Assembly: GCF_000758625.1 (NCBI RefSeq)
Contig: NZ_CP009283.1
Coordinates: forward strand, 5,529,501 to 5,593,500
Length of the DNA stretch: 64,000 bases
Direction of reading: 5' to 3'
Source of the DNA: Paenibacillus sp. FSL R7-0273
GTDB lineage: Bacteria; Bacillota; Bacilli; Paenibacillales; Paenibacillaceae
Shown: positions 28,597-36,691 of the stretch, in pieces
Layout: every line of letters starts with the position of its first letter
How positions within the stretch are numbered: position 1 is the stretch's first letter
Made by a program: the position numbers and the translations under genes
The notes under the pieces: model-generated
What the model was told of the DNA's origin: nothing
What the model saw: only the letters and a program-made list of their open reading frames with translations
The model's database searches: none

Positions 28597-30336
28597 TTAA
28601 GATGAAATACGGAACCCTGCTGTATCCTGCTGCAGCCTCCATAGCCGCGCATAGAGTCCGTCCGCTGCCAGCAGCTCCTCATGTGTGCCCTGCTGGGCCA
28701 TTCCGCCCTGCTCAAGCACGATGATATTGTCTGCTCCGCGGATGGTTTTGAGCCGGTGGGCAATGACAATCACTGTCCGTCCCTGAATCAGCGAATGAAC
28801 CGCCTTCTGGATTTCCGCCTCGTTCTGCGGATCAAGTGAAGCTGTCGCTTCATCCAGCAGGACAATCGGCGCATCCTTCAATATTGCCCGGGCAATGGAC
28901 AGACGCTGCTTTTCACCGCCGGAGAGCGTGCTGCCGCCTTCACCTACCGGCGTGTCATAGCCCTGCGGCAGCCTGCTGATAAATTCGTGGCAGCGCGCGG
29001 TTGTGGCCGCCCGGATAACCTCCTCGCGGGATGCGCCGGGCCGTCCGAACGCAATGTTATTAGCAATCGTATCCTGGAACAGGTACACATCCTGAAAGAC
29101 AACCGATACCGCCTTGAGCAGATGCTCAGGATCAATGCCGCTCAGCTTGCGGCCTCCCAGGTAAACAGAACCTTCATCCGGGTCATAAAACCTTGAAATC
29201 AGGCGCAGAACCGTGCTTTTTCCGCTGCCTGAAGGACCTACAATTGCTGTAAGTGCCCCTTGCGGCAGCACAAAGCTCAGATTATTAAGCACCCTCGTCT
29301 CACCGTAGCTGAAGGATACATCCTTAAAGGTAATCGTGCTGTCGGTCGGAAGCGGCCCGGTATCTCCGGTCATCACCGGCTCCTGCAGCAGCCTGACAAT
29401 CCGTTCTCCGGCCTGCTCGTTATACCGGAACTCCGCATAATTGGTCAGGGCGGAGGTCAGCGGATCATAAATGCGCGTACCGACAATGAGGAACACGGCA
29501 AACTGCAGCACGCCAAGACTTCCGCCCAGCAGCAGCTGGACGCCGGTATACACCAGCAGCGGCAGCCCGGCCCGGAGCAGGCCGACTGCAGTCAGTACCA
29601 CAGGACCTAGAATCCCCTCCAGCCGGATGCTCTCCTTCATCAATTTCCTGAAGGCCGTATCCAGCCTGGCAAACCGTTCCCCGGTCAGATTATAAGCCTT
29701 CATTACACGGATGCCGTTCAAGTATTCCTGCAGCCGGTTGGCCGCGTTCAGCTTGGCCTGCATATGCGAGCTGCCAAGCCTGCGCTGCAGTCTGGACGTC
29801 AGGAATATCAGCAGCAGGGCAACCGGCAGCGCCGCGAACATGGAGAGCGCCATCCGCCAGTCCAGAAGCAGCATGCCGGCCAGCGCAAAGACCGGAAGAA
29901 CAAAAGCGCCGGCCAGCTGCGGCAGCAGATGGGATATCCCTGTCTCAACGAGAGTGAAGTCACCCATCATCATATTGGCCAGATCACCGGGATCTCGGCG
30001 GTACAGAACCCCGAGCGGCAGCCTGCGCAGATGCTCGGCCAGTCCGGCTCTGCCCTCGGCAGCGACATTGTAGGCGCCCCGGTAAGCAGCACGGTAAGCG
30101 GGAATTTCGCTCACAAAGATCAGCAGAGCCGCTCCTGCCAGGCCGGCGCAGAGCCACCATAGCCGCTCTATTTGCAGTACCGCTCCCGGTGTAAGGTATG
30201 GCTCAAAAATCAGCCGGACCGCTTCAATGACAAGAGCAAACGGAAACACCGCAGCCAGATTGCTTAAAAGTGAAAACAGCACCGGCTTCAGCAGCTGCTG
30301 CGGCTTGCCGGCTGTAATATTATGCAGTACCTTCAT
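28597..30336 (-). CDS. ABC half-exporter 2 (type IV fold, fused ATPase)
   Basis: A 579-aa half transporter: an N-terminal domain of about six membrane segments (1-320) fused to an ATPase with GPSGSGKST near residue 370, LSGGEKQR near 470 and IVLLDEATASLD. It starts at ATG 30336, inside the end of the preceding ABC gene (17-nt overlap), with GGGGAGGGG upstream; a frame to 30450 is longer but poorly supported. With its partner it should form a heterodimer. Paired half-exporters with an AraC regulator and Fur boxes recall YbtP/YbtQ and IrtA/IrtB, which import ferric siderophores despite an exporter fold. Substrate and direction are inferred, not shown. Confidence 0.88.
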   Translation of the reverse strand: MKVLHNITAGKPQQLLKPVLFSLLSNLAAVFPFALVIEAVRLIFEPYLTPGAVLQIERLWWLCAGLAGAALLIFVSEIPAYRAAYRGAYNVAAEGRAGLAEHLRRLPLGVLYRRDPGDLANMMMGDFTLVETGISHLLPQLAGAFVLPVFALAGMLLLDWRMALSMFAALPVALLLIFLTSRLQRRLGSSHMQAKLNAANRLQEYLNGIRVMKAYNLTGERFARLDTAFRKLMKESIRLEGILGPVVLTAVGLLRAGLPLLVYTGVQLLLGGSLGVLQFAVFLIVGTRIYDPLTSALTNYAEFRYNEQAGERIVRLLQEPVMTGDTGPLPTDSTITFKDVSFSYGETRVLNNLSFVLPQGALTAIVGPSGSGKSTVLRLISRFYDPDEGSVYLGGRKLSGIDPEHLLKAVSVVFQDVYLFQDTIANNIAFGRPGASREEVIRAATTARCHEFISRLPQGYDTPVGEGGSTLSGGEKQRLSIARAILKDAPIVLLDEATASLDPQNEAEIQKAVHSLIQGRTVIVIAHRLKTIRGADNIIVLEQGGMAQQGTHEELLAADGLYARLWRLQQDTAGFRISS

Positions 30337-32140
30337 GCTCTGCCCCTCCCCGTTCCAGCTGCCAGTCATCCGCGCCAAGATAAGCCTGCCACATCCCTGC
30401 GTACAGGCCGTTCCGTGCAACCAGTGCATCATGATTGCCGCGCTCGGCAATCTCTCCGCCTTGCAGCACTAGAATCTGCTCTGCTTCACGGATGGAAGCC
30501 AGCCGGTGCGCAATAACCAGCACGGTTTTGCCGCGCATCAGCTCGGTAAGGGCGAGCTGCATCTTATGCTCGTTCTCCGGATCAGCAAAGGCAGTCGCCT
30601 CATCAAGCACGAGCACCGGCGCATTCCGGAGAATCGCTCTGGCAACGGCAACCCGCTGCTCTTCGCCTCCAGACAGATAAACGCCGCCCTCGCCGATCAG
30701 CGTCTGGTAGCCCTGCGGCAGCCGGCTGATAAAATCATCGCACTGGGCTGCCCGGGCTGCGGCTTCAACCTCAGCCTGTGCGGCACCGGGGCGGCCTGCC
30801 GCAATATTTTCATACAGCGTATCGTAGAACAGGAACGTTTCCTGAAATACGAAAGCCACGGTATCCATCAGCTGATGGATTGCCATATTGCGGATATCCA
30901 CACCCCCGATGAGAATGGCCCCGGCACCCGGGTCCCAAAAGCGCGGCACCAGGCTGGCAACTGTCGATTTGCCTGAGCCGGAAGGGCCGACCAGCGCGGT
31001 AACCTTTCCCTGCTCGGCCAGGAAGGATATATTCTTGAGCGCTTCGCCGCCAGCCCCGTCCGCATGATAAGAGAAGCTCACCCCAGCGAATTCGATATTA
31101 TAGCCTTGCGGCGACTGTGGAGCTGCCGTTTCGGGTACTGGCCGGCGGGACAGCAGGTCATCCATCCGCCGCACCCCTTCACCGATATCACGGGTGCTGG
31201 AGGCCAGCATCAGCAGCTTGTACAGCGGCCCGGATACACCGGGCGCCATCACCAGGAAGAACAGCAGCAGCAGAGCAACTGACTCCGAATCCGGCTCACG
31301 CCGCAGCAGCAGAATACCTGCCGGCAGAATGAAGGCGAACAGGGACGCCAGCAGCGTTTTGAACGCAATGTAACCATTCTGGAACCGGTCTGTAAATTCA
31401 AGGCATCTGTCACGGTAGCTGACCATGTCGGCATAAAACTTACGGAACGAATGCACAGTCTGGCCAAACACCTTGACCGCTGGCATTCCCCGCACATATT
31501 GCACGGCAGAAGCATTAATCTGCTCCAGCGATTCATGATACTCTCTGGCTCTGTCCTGGCCCTTGCCGCCCGCCATCAGTGAGGCCTGAATGACAAAGCC
31601 CAGCACAATCGGCAGCAGACAAGCAGCCGCCAGCAGCGGGCTCAGCCAGAACATGATGCCGATCATCAGCACGGTAGTCACCGCCGCACTGATGAGATCG
31701 GGGAGCTGGTGGGCGATAAAGGTCTCCACCTTCTCCACATTCTGCTCCAGCGTTTTTTTGACAGCTCCGGTGGAGGTGCCGTTCAAATAGCCGAGCGGCA
31801 GCCTGCCCAGATGCTCTGTCATCCGGATGCGCAGATTATACTGAATCCGGAAAGCGGCCAGGTGGGAGCACATAATGCCGCAGTAAGAGGTAATCAGCCC
31901 CAGGATTAATCCGCACAGCGCCACGCCTCCCCACCAGATCATCGTTTTCCCGTCTATGCCGCCGGGTGCGGTGGCATGGCGCAGCAGCTCGGCGAGAATG
32001 AAATATACCGATAGAAAAGGCACAAGCATCAACACAGCGCTGGCAGATGAGAACAGCCCGGAGCAGAGCAGCAGCCCTCTTTTCTCACCGGCAATTTCCA
32101 GCAGCCTCTTCATGCCTGTTTTGGTTTTGGTCTTGCCCAC
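30320..32140 (-). CDS. ABC half-exporter 1 (type IV fold, fused ATPase)
   Basis: A 606-aa half transporter: about six membrane segments (20-315), then ATPase motifs GPSGSGKST near residue 388 and VLVLDEATAFADPENE. The signature is LSGGEEQR, with Glu where Gln/Lys is usual, and the residue after the Walker B Glu-Ala-Thr is Ala-Phe-Ala rather than Ala-Ser-Leu-Asp; its site may differ from that of the partner. The start is GTG 32140, with GGGGGAG 5 nt upstream. It leads the operon, under a promoter overlain by a Fur-like palindrome. Confidence 0.88.
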   Translation of the reverse strand: MGKTKTKTGMKRLLEIAGEKRGLLLCSGLFSSASAVLMLVPFLSVYFILAELLRHATAPGGIDGKTMIWWGGVALCGLILGLITSYCGIMCSHLAAFRIQYNLRIRMTEHLGRLPLGYLNGTSTGAVKKTLEQNVEKVETFIAHQLPDLISAAVTTVLMIGIMFWLSPLLAAACLLPIVLGFVIQASLMAGGKGQDRAREYHESLEQINASAVQYVRGMPAVKVFGQTVHSFRKFYADMVSYRDRCLEFTDRFQNGYIAFKTLLASLFAFILPAGILLLRREPDSESVALLLLFFLVMAPGVSGPLYKLLMLASSTRDIGEGVRRMDDLLSRRPVPETAAPQSPQGYNIEFAGVSFSYHADGAGGEALKNISFLAEQGKVTALVGPSGSGKSTVASLVPRFWDPGAGAILIGGVDIRNMAIHQLMDTVAFVFQETFLFYDTLYENIAAGRPGAAQAEVEAAARAAQCDDFISRLPQGYQTLIGEGGVYLSGGEEQRVAVARAILRNAPVLVLDEATAFADPENEHKMQLALTELMRGKTVLVIAHRLASIREAEQILVLQGGEIAERGNHDALVARNGLYAGMWQAYLGADDWQLERGGAEHEGTA

Positions 32141-32176
32141 AGCTTCTCCCCCATTCTTCAGAGATACATCCGCAAA

Positions 32177-32206
32177 AAGCGTATTGAGAATGATTCTCTG
32201 TGAACA
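32177..32206 (-). promoter_or_regulatory. ABC operon promoter with Fur-like box
   Basis: The palindrome TGAGAATGATTCTCT at 32184-32198 fits the 7-1-7 Fur pattern TGATAAT-N-ATTATCA. It covers the spacer of a possible promoter, TTGTTC (32206-32201)-18 nt-TACGCT (32182-32177), so iron-loaded Fur would block polymerase. Confidence 0.75.
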
Positions 32207-32288
32207 AGTGTAGGCCAGCCGCTGCCTCCGGCACTACCCATTACGGGAGCATTAACGCTCAAATCAGGAGTAATTCATAGCCCCTGCG

Positions 32289-33305
32289 CTACCCCCGGGC
32301 GGATTGTCTGCGGCTGCAGAGAGCATATTCTCCGGGGCTTGATCCGAACCGTTTACGGAAGGCCGCTGCAAAATGGCTAATATTTCCGTAGCCCACTTGT
32401 GCTGCAGCCTCACTCACACTCATCCTGCCCTGCTCCAGCAGACGATGGGCATGCTGCAGCCGCTGTTCGATTACATAAGCGTGCACCGTCGAGCCGAACA
32501 TTTCCTTGAAGCCCTTTTTGAGCTTGAATTCATTCAGGCAGACCAGGCGTGACAAGCCGGCCAGTGTGGGTGGCTGGGCGTAATCGCGCTGCAGCAGCTC
32601 TTTTGCCAGATGAAGGCTCCGGATATCCTCCTTGGACAGCTTGATTCCCGCAGGAATCCGCTCTGCTTCATAGAACGACTGATTGAGATATACGGCGAAC
32701 AGCTCGAGCATTTTACCTTCCAGATACAGTTTCCGCACCCCGCCGCTGTACGAACAGTCTGCAATTTGCGCCAGAAGCAGGCGGATCGCCGGTGTGATTT
32801 TATTTTTGGCAAAAATAGCGCCGTCACTGCCCGTAAGCCCCAGCCGCCCGTCCCCGCTGAGCCCCTCCGTCATCCGGCCGAAATGCTCCGGACTCATGTC
32901 AATGCTTAGGAACCGGTAACGTGCATCCCGCACATAACGGCAGCTCTCCGTTCTCCCGCCCCCGTGCAGCAGCGCAATCTCATCCTGCTCTATAGCAAAG
33001 GCGTCCCCCGCAAGCGAGGTCCCCCATTCAATCCCGTCCCCCAGACAAAAGACCAGCTCCGTCCGCGGAGTTTTGAACTCACCATTCGCCTCAATATCGC
33101 GGTTAAACACAAGGTTGAAATCCGTCATCTGGATATGTCCCTGGCTGAGCAGGCTTTTGCAGCTTCCGCTTCCCAGATTCCCCGGCGGGATGATCTCGAA
33201 ATGGCCTCCGTCCAGACGGTATGAGTGCTCGTAGCCATCGCAGACCAGCCTTTTGTGCGCATCTATCGTTTCATGGCCGCTAATGCTGCCAGTATGGTTA
33301 ACCAT
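32289..33305 (-). CDS. AraC-family transcriptional regulator (PchR/YbtA-like)
   Basis: A 338-aa regulator. The C-terminal double helix-turn-helix is clear: LAGLSRLVCLNEFKLKKGFK and MSVSEAAAQVGYGNISHFAA, then FRKRFGSSPGEY. The N-terminal 220 residues are a sensor domain without close recognisable motifs. The NEFKLKKGFKEMFG wording is typical of the siderophore-sensing PchR/YbtA group. ATG 33305 follows AGGGGGCG. It is transcribed in the same direction as the ABC genes but from its own promoter with a Fur-like box. It may activate the ABC operon in the presence of a ferric siderophore; this is inference. Confidence 0.9.
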   Translation of the reverse strand: MVNHTGSISGHETIDAHKRLVCDGYEHSYRLDGGHFEIIPPGNLGSGSCKSLLSQGHIQMTDFNLVFNRDIEANGEFKTPRTELVFCLGDGIEWGTSLAGDAFAIEQDEIALLHGGGRTESCRYVRDARYRFLSIDMSPEHFGRMTEGLSGDGRLGLTGSDGAIFAKNKITPAIRLLLAQIADCSYSGGVRKLYLEGKMLELFAVYLNQSFYEAERIPAGIKLSKEDIRSLHLAKELLQRDYAQPPTLAGLSRLVCLNEFKLKKGFKEMFGSTVHAYVIEQRLQHAHRLLEQGRMSVSEAAAQVGYGNISHFAAAFRKRFGSSPGEYALCSRRQSARG

Positions 33306-33333
33306 ATTGCTCGCCCCCTATTTGTTAGGGCTA

Positions 33334-33363
33334 ATTATATAGGATAGTGAGAATGATTATCAA
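33334..33363 (-). promoter_or_regulatory. AraC-gene promoter with Fur-like box
   Basis: On the minus strand TTGATA (33363-33358)-18 nt-TATAAT (33339-33334). The Fur-like palindrome TGAGAATGATTATCA at 33348-33362 overlaps the -35 and spacer, and matches the 7-1-7 consensus in all but one position. Confidence 0.82.
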
Positions 33364-33394
33364 TGAAAACAAGTGGGGGGCTGTAAAAGAAAAA

Positions 33395-33414
33395 AGAGTA
33401 CCCGGGGGTACTCT
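33395..33414 (-). terminator. Terminator downstream of the 51-bp array
   Basis: A 9-bp perfect stem, AGAGTACCC with GGGTACTCT, is followed by TTTTTTC on the minus strand. The next upstream minus-strand gene is the rRNA methyltransferase (stop 33994), so its transcript would run through the whole repeat array to this point. Confidence 0.85.
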
Positions 33415-33464
33415 GAATGTAGCCGTATTGTAAGGCATCCTGCCCTTTGCAGGTGCCAGCCGGA

Positions 33465-33960
33465 GATCAAAGGCACTTTTGCCTTTCATTTCACTCTTTT
33501 ACCCGCGATAGACGGGATGAGAGGCACTTTTGCCTTTGATTTCACCCTTTTACCCGCGGCAGCCGGATTCAAAGGCACTATTGCCTTTGATTTCACCTTT
33601 TACCCGCGGCGGCCGGAATCAAAGGCATTTTTACCTTTGATTTCATCCTTTTGCCCGGGACAGCCGGATTCAAAGGCATTTTTGCCTTTCATTTCGCCCC
33701 TTTAGCCGCGGCAGCCGGATTCAAAGGCACTTTTGCCTTTGATTTCGCTCTTTTTCCCGCGGGAACCGGAATCAAAGGCACTTTTGCCTTTGATTTCGCT
33801 CTTTTTCCCGCGGGAACCGGAATCAAAGGCATTTTTGCCTTTGATTTCTCTCTTTTACCCGCGGCGGCCGGAATCAAAGGCATTTTTGCCTTTGATTTCA
33901 CTCTTTTTCCCGCGGTAGCCGGAATCAAAGGCATTTTTGCCTTTGATTTCGCCCGTACAC
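33465..33960. repeat. Tandem array of ten 51-bp hairpin units
   Basis: Ten units start about every 51 bp (one is 50 bp). Each contains TCAAAGGCA-4 nt-TGCCTTTGA, a perfect 9-bp inverted repeat in most units, then GATTTC(A/G)CTCTTTT, then CCGCGG- or CCCGCGGG-type palindromes and CCGGA. The first two units and the last are the most diverged. The array starts 34 nt past the stop of the methyltransferase gene and ends before a minus-strand terminator, so I infer it lies in a 3' UTR of about 580 nt. Frames through it on both strands are by-products of the 51-nt period; the 50-bp unit breaks them. Confidence 0.93.
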
Positions 33961-33993
33961 GCGCACCGGGATCAGCGCCGTCCCATCAGCTCA

Positions 33994-35394
33994 TTACTTT
34001 TTGCTGCGCACCTCGAAAATCGCAAATTTCAGATAGTGGCCTTCGTCCACGCCGAGAATCTGCGGATGGTCCTTGCCGGCGGCCCGCCACTCGATCAGTC
34101 TCAGCACCTTGCCGGCATCCTTCGCCGCTTCAGCGATGGTGTCCAGGAACAGCTGCGGCTGCATATGGTACGAGCAGCTTGCAGTTACCAGGTAGCCGCC
34201 CTCGTTGACCAGCTTCATGCCGTGCAGGTTGATGTCCTTGTAGCCGCGGCAGGCTCCGGCAACGGCGCTTTTAGTTTTGGCAAAAGCAGGCGGATCCAGG
34301 ATGACGACATCCCAGGTGCGTCCGCCGCCCGCTGTCATCGGCTTAGCCGTATCCGCCTTGGCAGCCGGCTTGCCTCCCGGACCGGTCTCCGGTTTACCCG
34401 TTGCCCGCTCCGAGCGCTCCTCCAGCCCTTTTACCTGATTACGCAGGAACGCAAACGCATCGTCCACAACGAACTCTACACGGTCCGTGAAACCGTTGAT
34501 CTCAACATTTGCCTTGGCGCTTTCAATCGCATGGGCGGAAACGTCGAGGCAGGTTACCTTTTTGGCCCCGTATTTGCAGGCGTGCAGCGTGAAGCTGCCC
34601 GTATGGGCGAAGCATTCCAGCACGGTTGCGCCATCCCAGTAAGGGAAGGTAACCGGCTTGCCGCTCTTGTTCACCGGCAAAGTCTGTGTGGTGCCGTCCT
34701 CTGCCTGTACTTCCTGAAGCGTAATACCGCTGCGTCCGCCCCAGCCCTTCATCAGCGGAGCAATGGATGCGCGGTTCTCGCGCTGGTCGAAGAAATAGCC
34801 GGTCTTTTGGCCTTCTTCGATATCGACAATGACCTTCAGCCCGTTCTCGCTCACTGTGATGTGGCGCGGGCACTCGCCGTACAGTACGCCGGTTCTCTGC
34901 TCAAGCCCTTCCAGCTCACGGACCGAGACATCGCTGCGTTCATAGATACCCTGCGGCTGCATAACCTGCACGAGCGCTTCAACAATCTCGTCCCGGCACT
35001 TATCCATTCCCAGTGTAAGCAGCTGCACGACCAGCACATCCCCGAAGCGGTCGATGATCAGGCCGGGCAGAAAATCTGCCTCCCCGTAGACGAAGCGGTA
35101 CGCATCCGCTCCCGGCAGAAACCGTTCCCGGTGCTGCTGGCAGCTCGTAAAGCGTTCGATAAAGAAGGCTGTATCCATTGCAGCCAAAGGGGACTGCGAC
35201 ACAATTCTCACCCGGATCTGTGATGCCGGATTGTAATAACCGGTTGCGAGATATCTCCCCTGATGATTACGCACATCCACCAGACCGCCGGCCTGCGGCT
35301 CTCCGTCTACTGAGGCTACTTCGCTGGCGAACACCCACGGGTGGGCCTGCTCCAGTCTTTTTTTGCGATTTCGTTCCAGAATAACCGATGCCAA
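33994..35394 (-). CDS. Class I SAM-dependent rRNA (cytosine-C5) methyltransferase, RlmI/YwbD type
   Basis: An N-terminal PUA domain (RKKRLEQAHPWVFASEV, about residues 10-75) and a Rossmann methyltransferase domain. SAM motif: VLECFAHTGSFTLHA, about residues 258-272; catalytic-loop region VVILDPPAFAKTK near 363; late motif ASCSYHM, with the Cys near 415. 466 aa against the usual 390-400: two insertions (about 214-253, 325-358, the second Gly/Lys/Pro-rich) account for the extra. The start is probably TTG 35394, with GGGAG 9 nt upstream and the family start ASVILERNR. ATG 35433 is an alternative. It is divergent from the Na/Pi transporter gene. Confidence 0.87.
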   Translation of the reverse strand: MASVILERNRKKRLEQAHPWVFASEVASVDGEPQAGGLVDVRNHQGRYLATGYYNPASQIRVRIVSQSPLAAMDTAFFIERFTSCQQHRERFLPGADAYRFVYGEADFLPGLIIDRFGDVLVVQLLTLGMDKCRDEIVEALVQVMQPQGIYERSDVSVRELEGLEQRTGVLYGECPRHITVSENGLKVIVDIEEGQKTGYFFDQRENRASIAPLMKGWGGRSGITLQEVQAEDGTTQTLPVNKSGKPVTFPYWDGATVLECFAHTGSFTLHACKYGAKKVTCLDVSAHAIESAKANVEINGFTDRVEFVVDDAFAFLRNQVKGLEERSERATGKPETGPGGKPAAKADTAKPMTAGGGRTWDVVILDPPAFAKTKSAVAGACRGYKDINLHGMKLVNEGGYLVTASCSYHMQPQLFLDTIAEAAKDAGKVLRLIEWRAAGKDHPQILGVDEGHYLKFAIFEVRSKK

Positions 35395-35492
35395 TGACTT
35401 CAACTCCCTGTTTCTCTTGTTAATTTCATACATGTCCACTGCTTTGCTTTCATATATTGGTGTACAACCCCCGTCCAAAGGAGCATGTCCTT

Positions 35493-36485
35493 ATGATCCG
35501 TGACCTGCTGTTCCCTGTCATATACGGCCTTGTTATTTTCCTTGCCGGCATGAAGCTGATGGAGGCTGCGCTGGCCAAGCTCGCCGGTCCGCTGCTTACG
35601 CGGAGCCTGCATAAGGCCACCTCTACGCCGCTAAAAGGCCTTATCGCAAGCAGCCTGCTGTCGGCGCTGCTCCAGAGCAGCACCGCCGTAACGGTGCTGA
35701 CCATCGGCATGGTCAATGCCGGACTGCTCACTTATGCGCGTACGCTCGGCATTATTCTCGGCAGCAACATCGGCACCTGCCTGACCACCGAGCTGATCGG
35801 GCTGCAGATCAGCTCGGCTGCAGCGCCGCTGCTCACGGCGGCGCTATGCCTGTGGGCCGCCGCCGTCATCCTCGGCGAGCTGCCGCCCTTTACCTGGCGG
35901 GCAGCCGAGGCCTGCCGCGCCGCCTCCGGCCCGCTCCAGTTCATCAGCCTGGCCGTGGCCGGCTTTGCACTGGTGCTGTGGGGCATCGCCGTCATGCAGT
36001 CGGTCGGCCCCGCGCTTGAAACCAGCGGCCTGTTCCGCTGGTTCCTGGACCATGCGGCAACCAGCGCCCTGTGGGGCGTGGCTGCCGGAGCCTGCCTGAC
36101 CGCGATGCTGCACAGCAGCGCTGCGGTCATCGGGATGGCAATGGGCCTGGCTTCCACCGGCACCATGCCGCCCGAGATCGGGATCGCCGTTGTGCTGGGC
36201 GCGAACGTCGGCACCTGTGTCACCGCCGTCATCGCCTCGATCGGCGGCTCTGCCTCCGGCAAGTTCGTCGCCGGCTCGCATGTGGCGCTCAACGTCGGCG
36301 GAGCCCTGCTGTTCCTGCCGTTTATCGGCCCGCTGCAGAGCCTGTCCGCCCTGTTCGGCGGAGGCCCCGCCTCCCAGCTCGCCCATGCGCAGACGATCTT
36401 TAATGTCGTCTGCTCACTGGCAGTGCTGCCGCTGTGCTATCTGCCCCTCTGGTCCAGAATCGAGCAGCGGCTCAGCCGCACCTGA
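35493..36485 (+). CDS. Na/Pi cotransporter (NptA/PNaS) family protein
   Basis: Membrane protein of 330 aa with about eight to nine hydrophobic segments. The paired family signatures are ALLQSSTAVTVLTIG (about residues 58-72) and AMLHSSAAVIGMAMG (about 205-219); each is followed by a GSNIGTC or GANVGTC motif. The family moves phosphate with sodium, mostly uptake in animals and sometimes efflux in bacteria; there is no PhoU tail here. ATG 35493 follows AAAGGAG by 10 nt. It is one of only two plus-strand genes and is divergent from the methyltransferase gene, 98 bp away. Confidence 0.88.
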   Translation: MIRDLLFPVIYGLVIFLAGMKLMEAALAKLAGPLLTRSLHKATSTPLKGLIASSLLSALLQSSTAVTVLTIGMVNAGLLTYARTLGIILGSNIGTCLTTELIGLQISSAAAPLLTAALCLWAAAVILGELPPFTWRAAEACRAASGPLQFISLAVAGFALVLWGIAVMQSVGPALETSGLFRWFLDHAATSALWGVAAGACLTAMLHSSAAVIGMAMGLASTGTMPPEIGIAVVLGANVGTCVTAVIASIGGSASGKFVAGSHVALNVGGALLFLPFIGPLQSLSALFGGGPASQLAHAQTIFNVVCSLAVLPLCYLPLWSRIEQRLSRT

Positions 36486-36519
36486 GACTCAGCCTGCAGA
36501 AGCAGGCAGACTGAAACGC

Positions 36520-36548
36520 AGCGGTTCTCCCATACCGGGAGAATCGCT
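36520..36548 (+). terminator. Hairpin after Na/Pi transporter
   Basis: AGCGGTTCTCCC pairs with GGGAGAATCGCT (one G-T pair) around a 5-nt loop, 35 nt past the stop. No strong T-run follows. Confidence 0.6.
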
Positions 36549-36568
36549 GTATCATTATACTTCAAACT

Positions 36569-36678
36569 GCGCTGCGATACTAATCTATTCTCTTGTCCTC
36601 TGACCTGCGATACCATTCTATTTCTTGTCTTCTGACCCGCGATACCATTCTATCCTCTTATCTTCTGACCTTAGATAC
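36569..36678. repeat. Short tandem repeat of about 32 bp
   Basis: TCTGACC(T/C)GCGATACCATTCTAT occurs at about 36599 and 36631, with partial copies before (GCTGCGATACTAATCTATTC near 36569) and after (TCTGACCTTAGATAC near 36664). It fills the gap between the transporter and ecfT. Confidence 0.75.
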
Positions 36679-36691
36679 TTATCCGCAGTCA

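Noticed and set aside
28578..28769. N-terminal extension of the 133-aa protein
   Set aside because: It would overlap the ABC gene by 170 bp, whereas a strong ribosome-binding site precedes ATG 28577.
33465..33960. CRISPR-like array
   Set aside because: Units are contiguous with no unique spacers, and no cas gene is nearby.
33651..34208. Repeat protein of 17-residue units on the plus strand (and a similar frame on the minus strand, 33689-33934)
   Set aside because: The frames follow from a 51-bp period; a 50-bp unit shifts them, they run into the methyltransferase gene, and no ribosome-binding site is seen.
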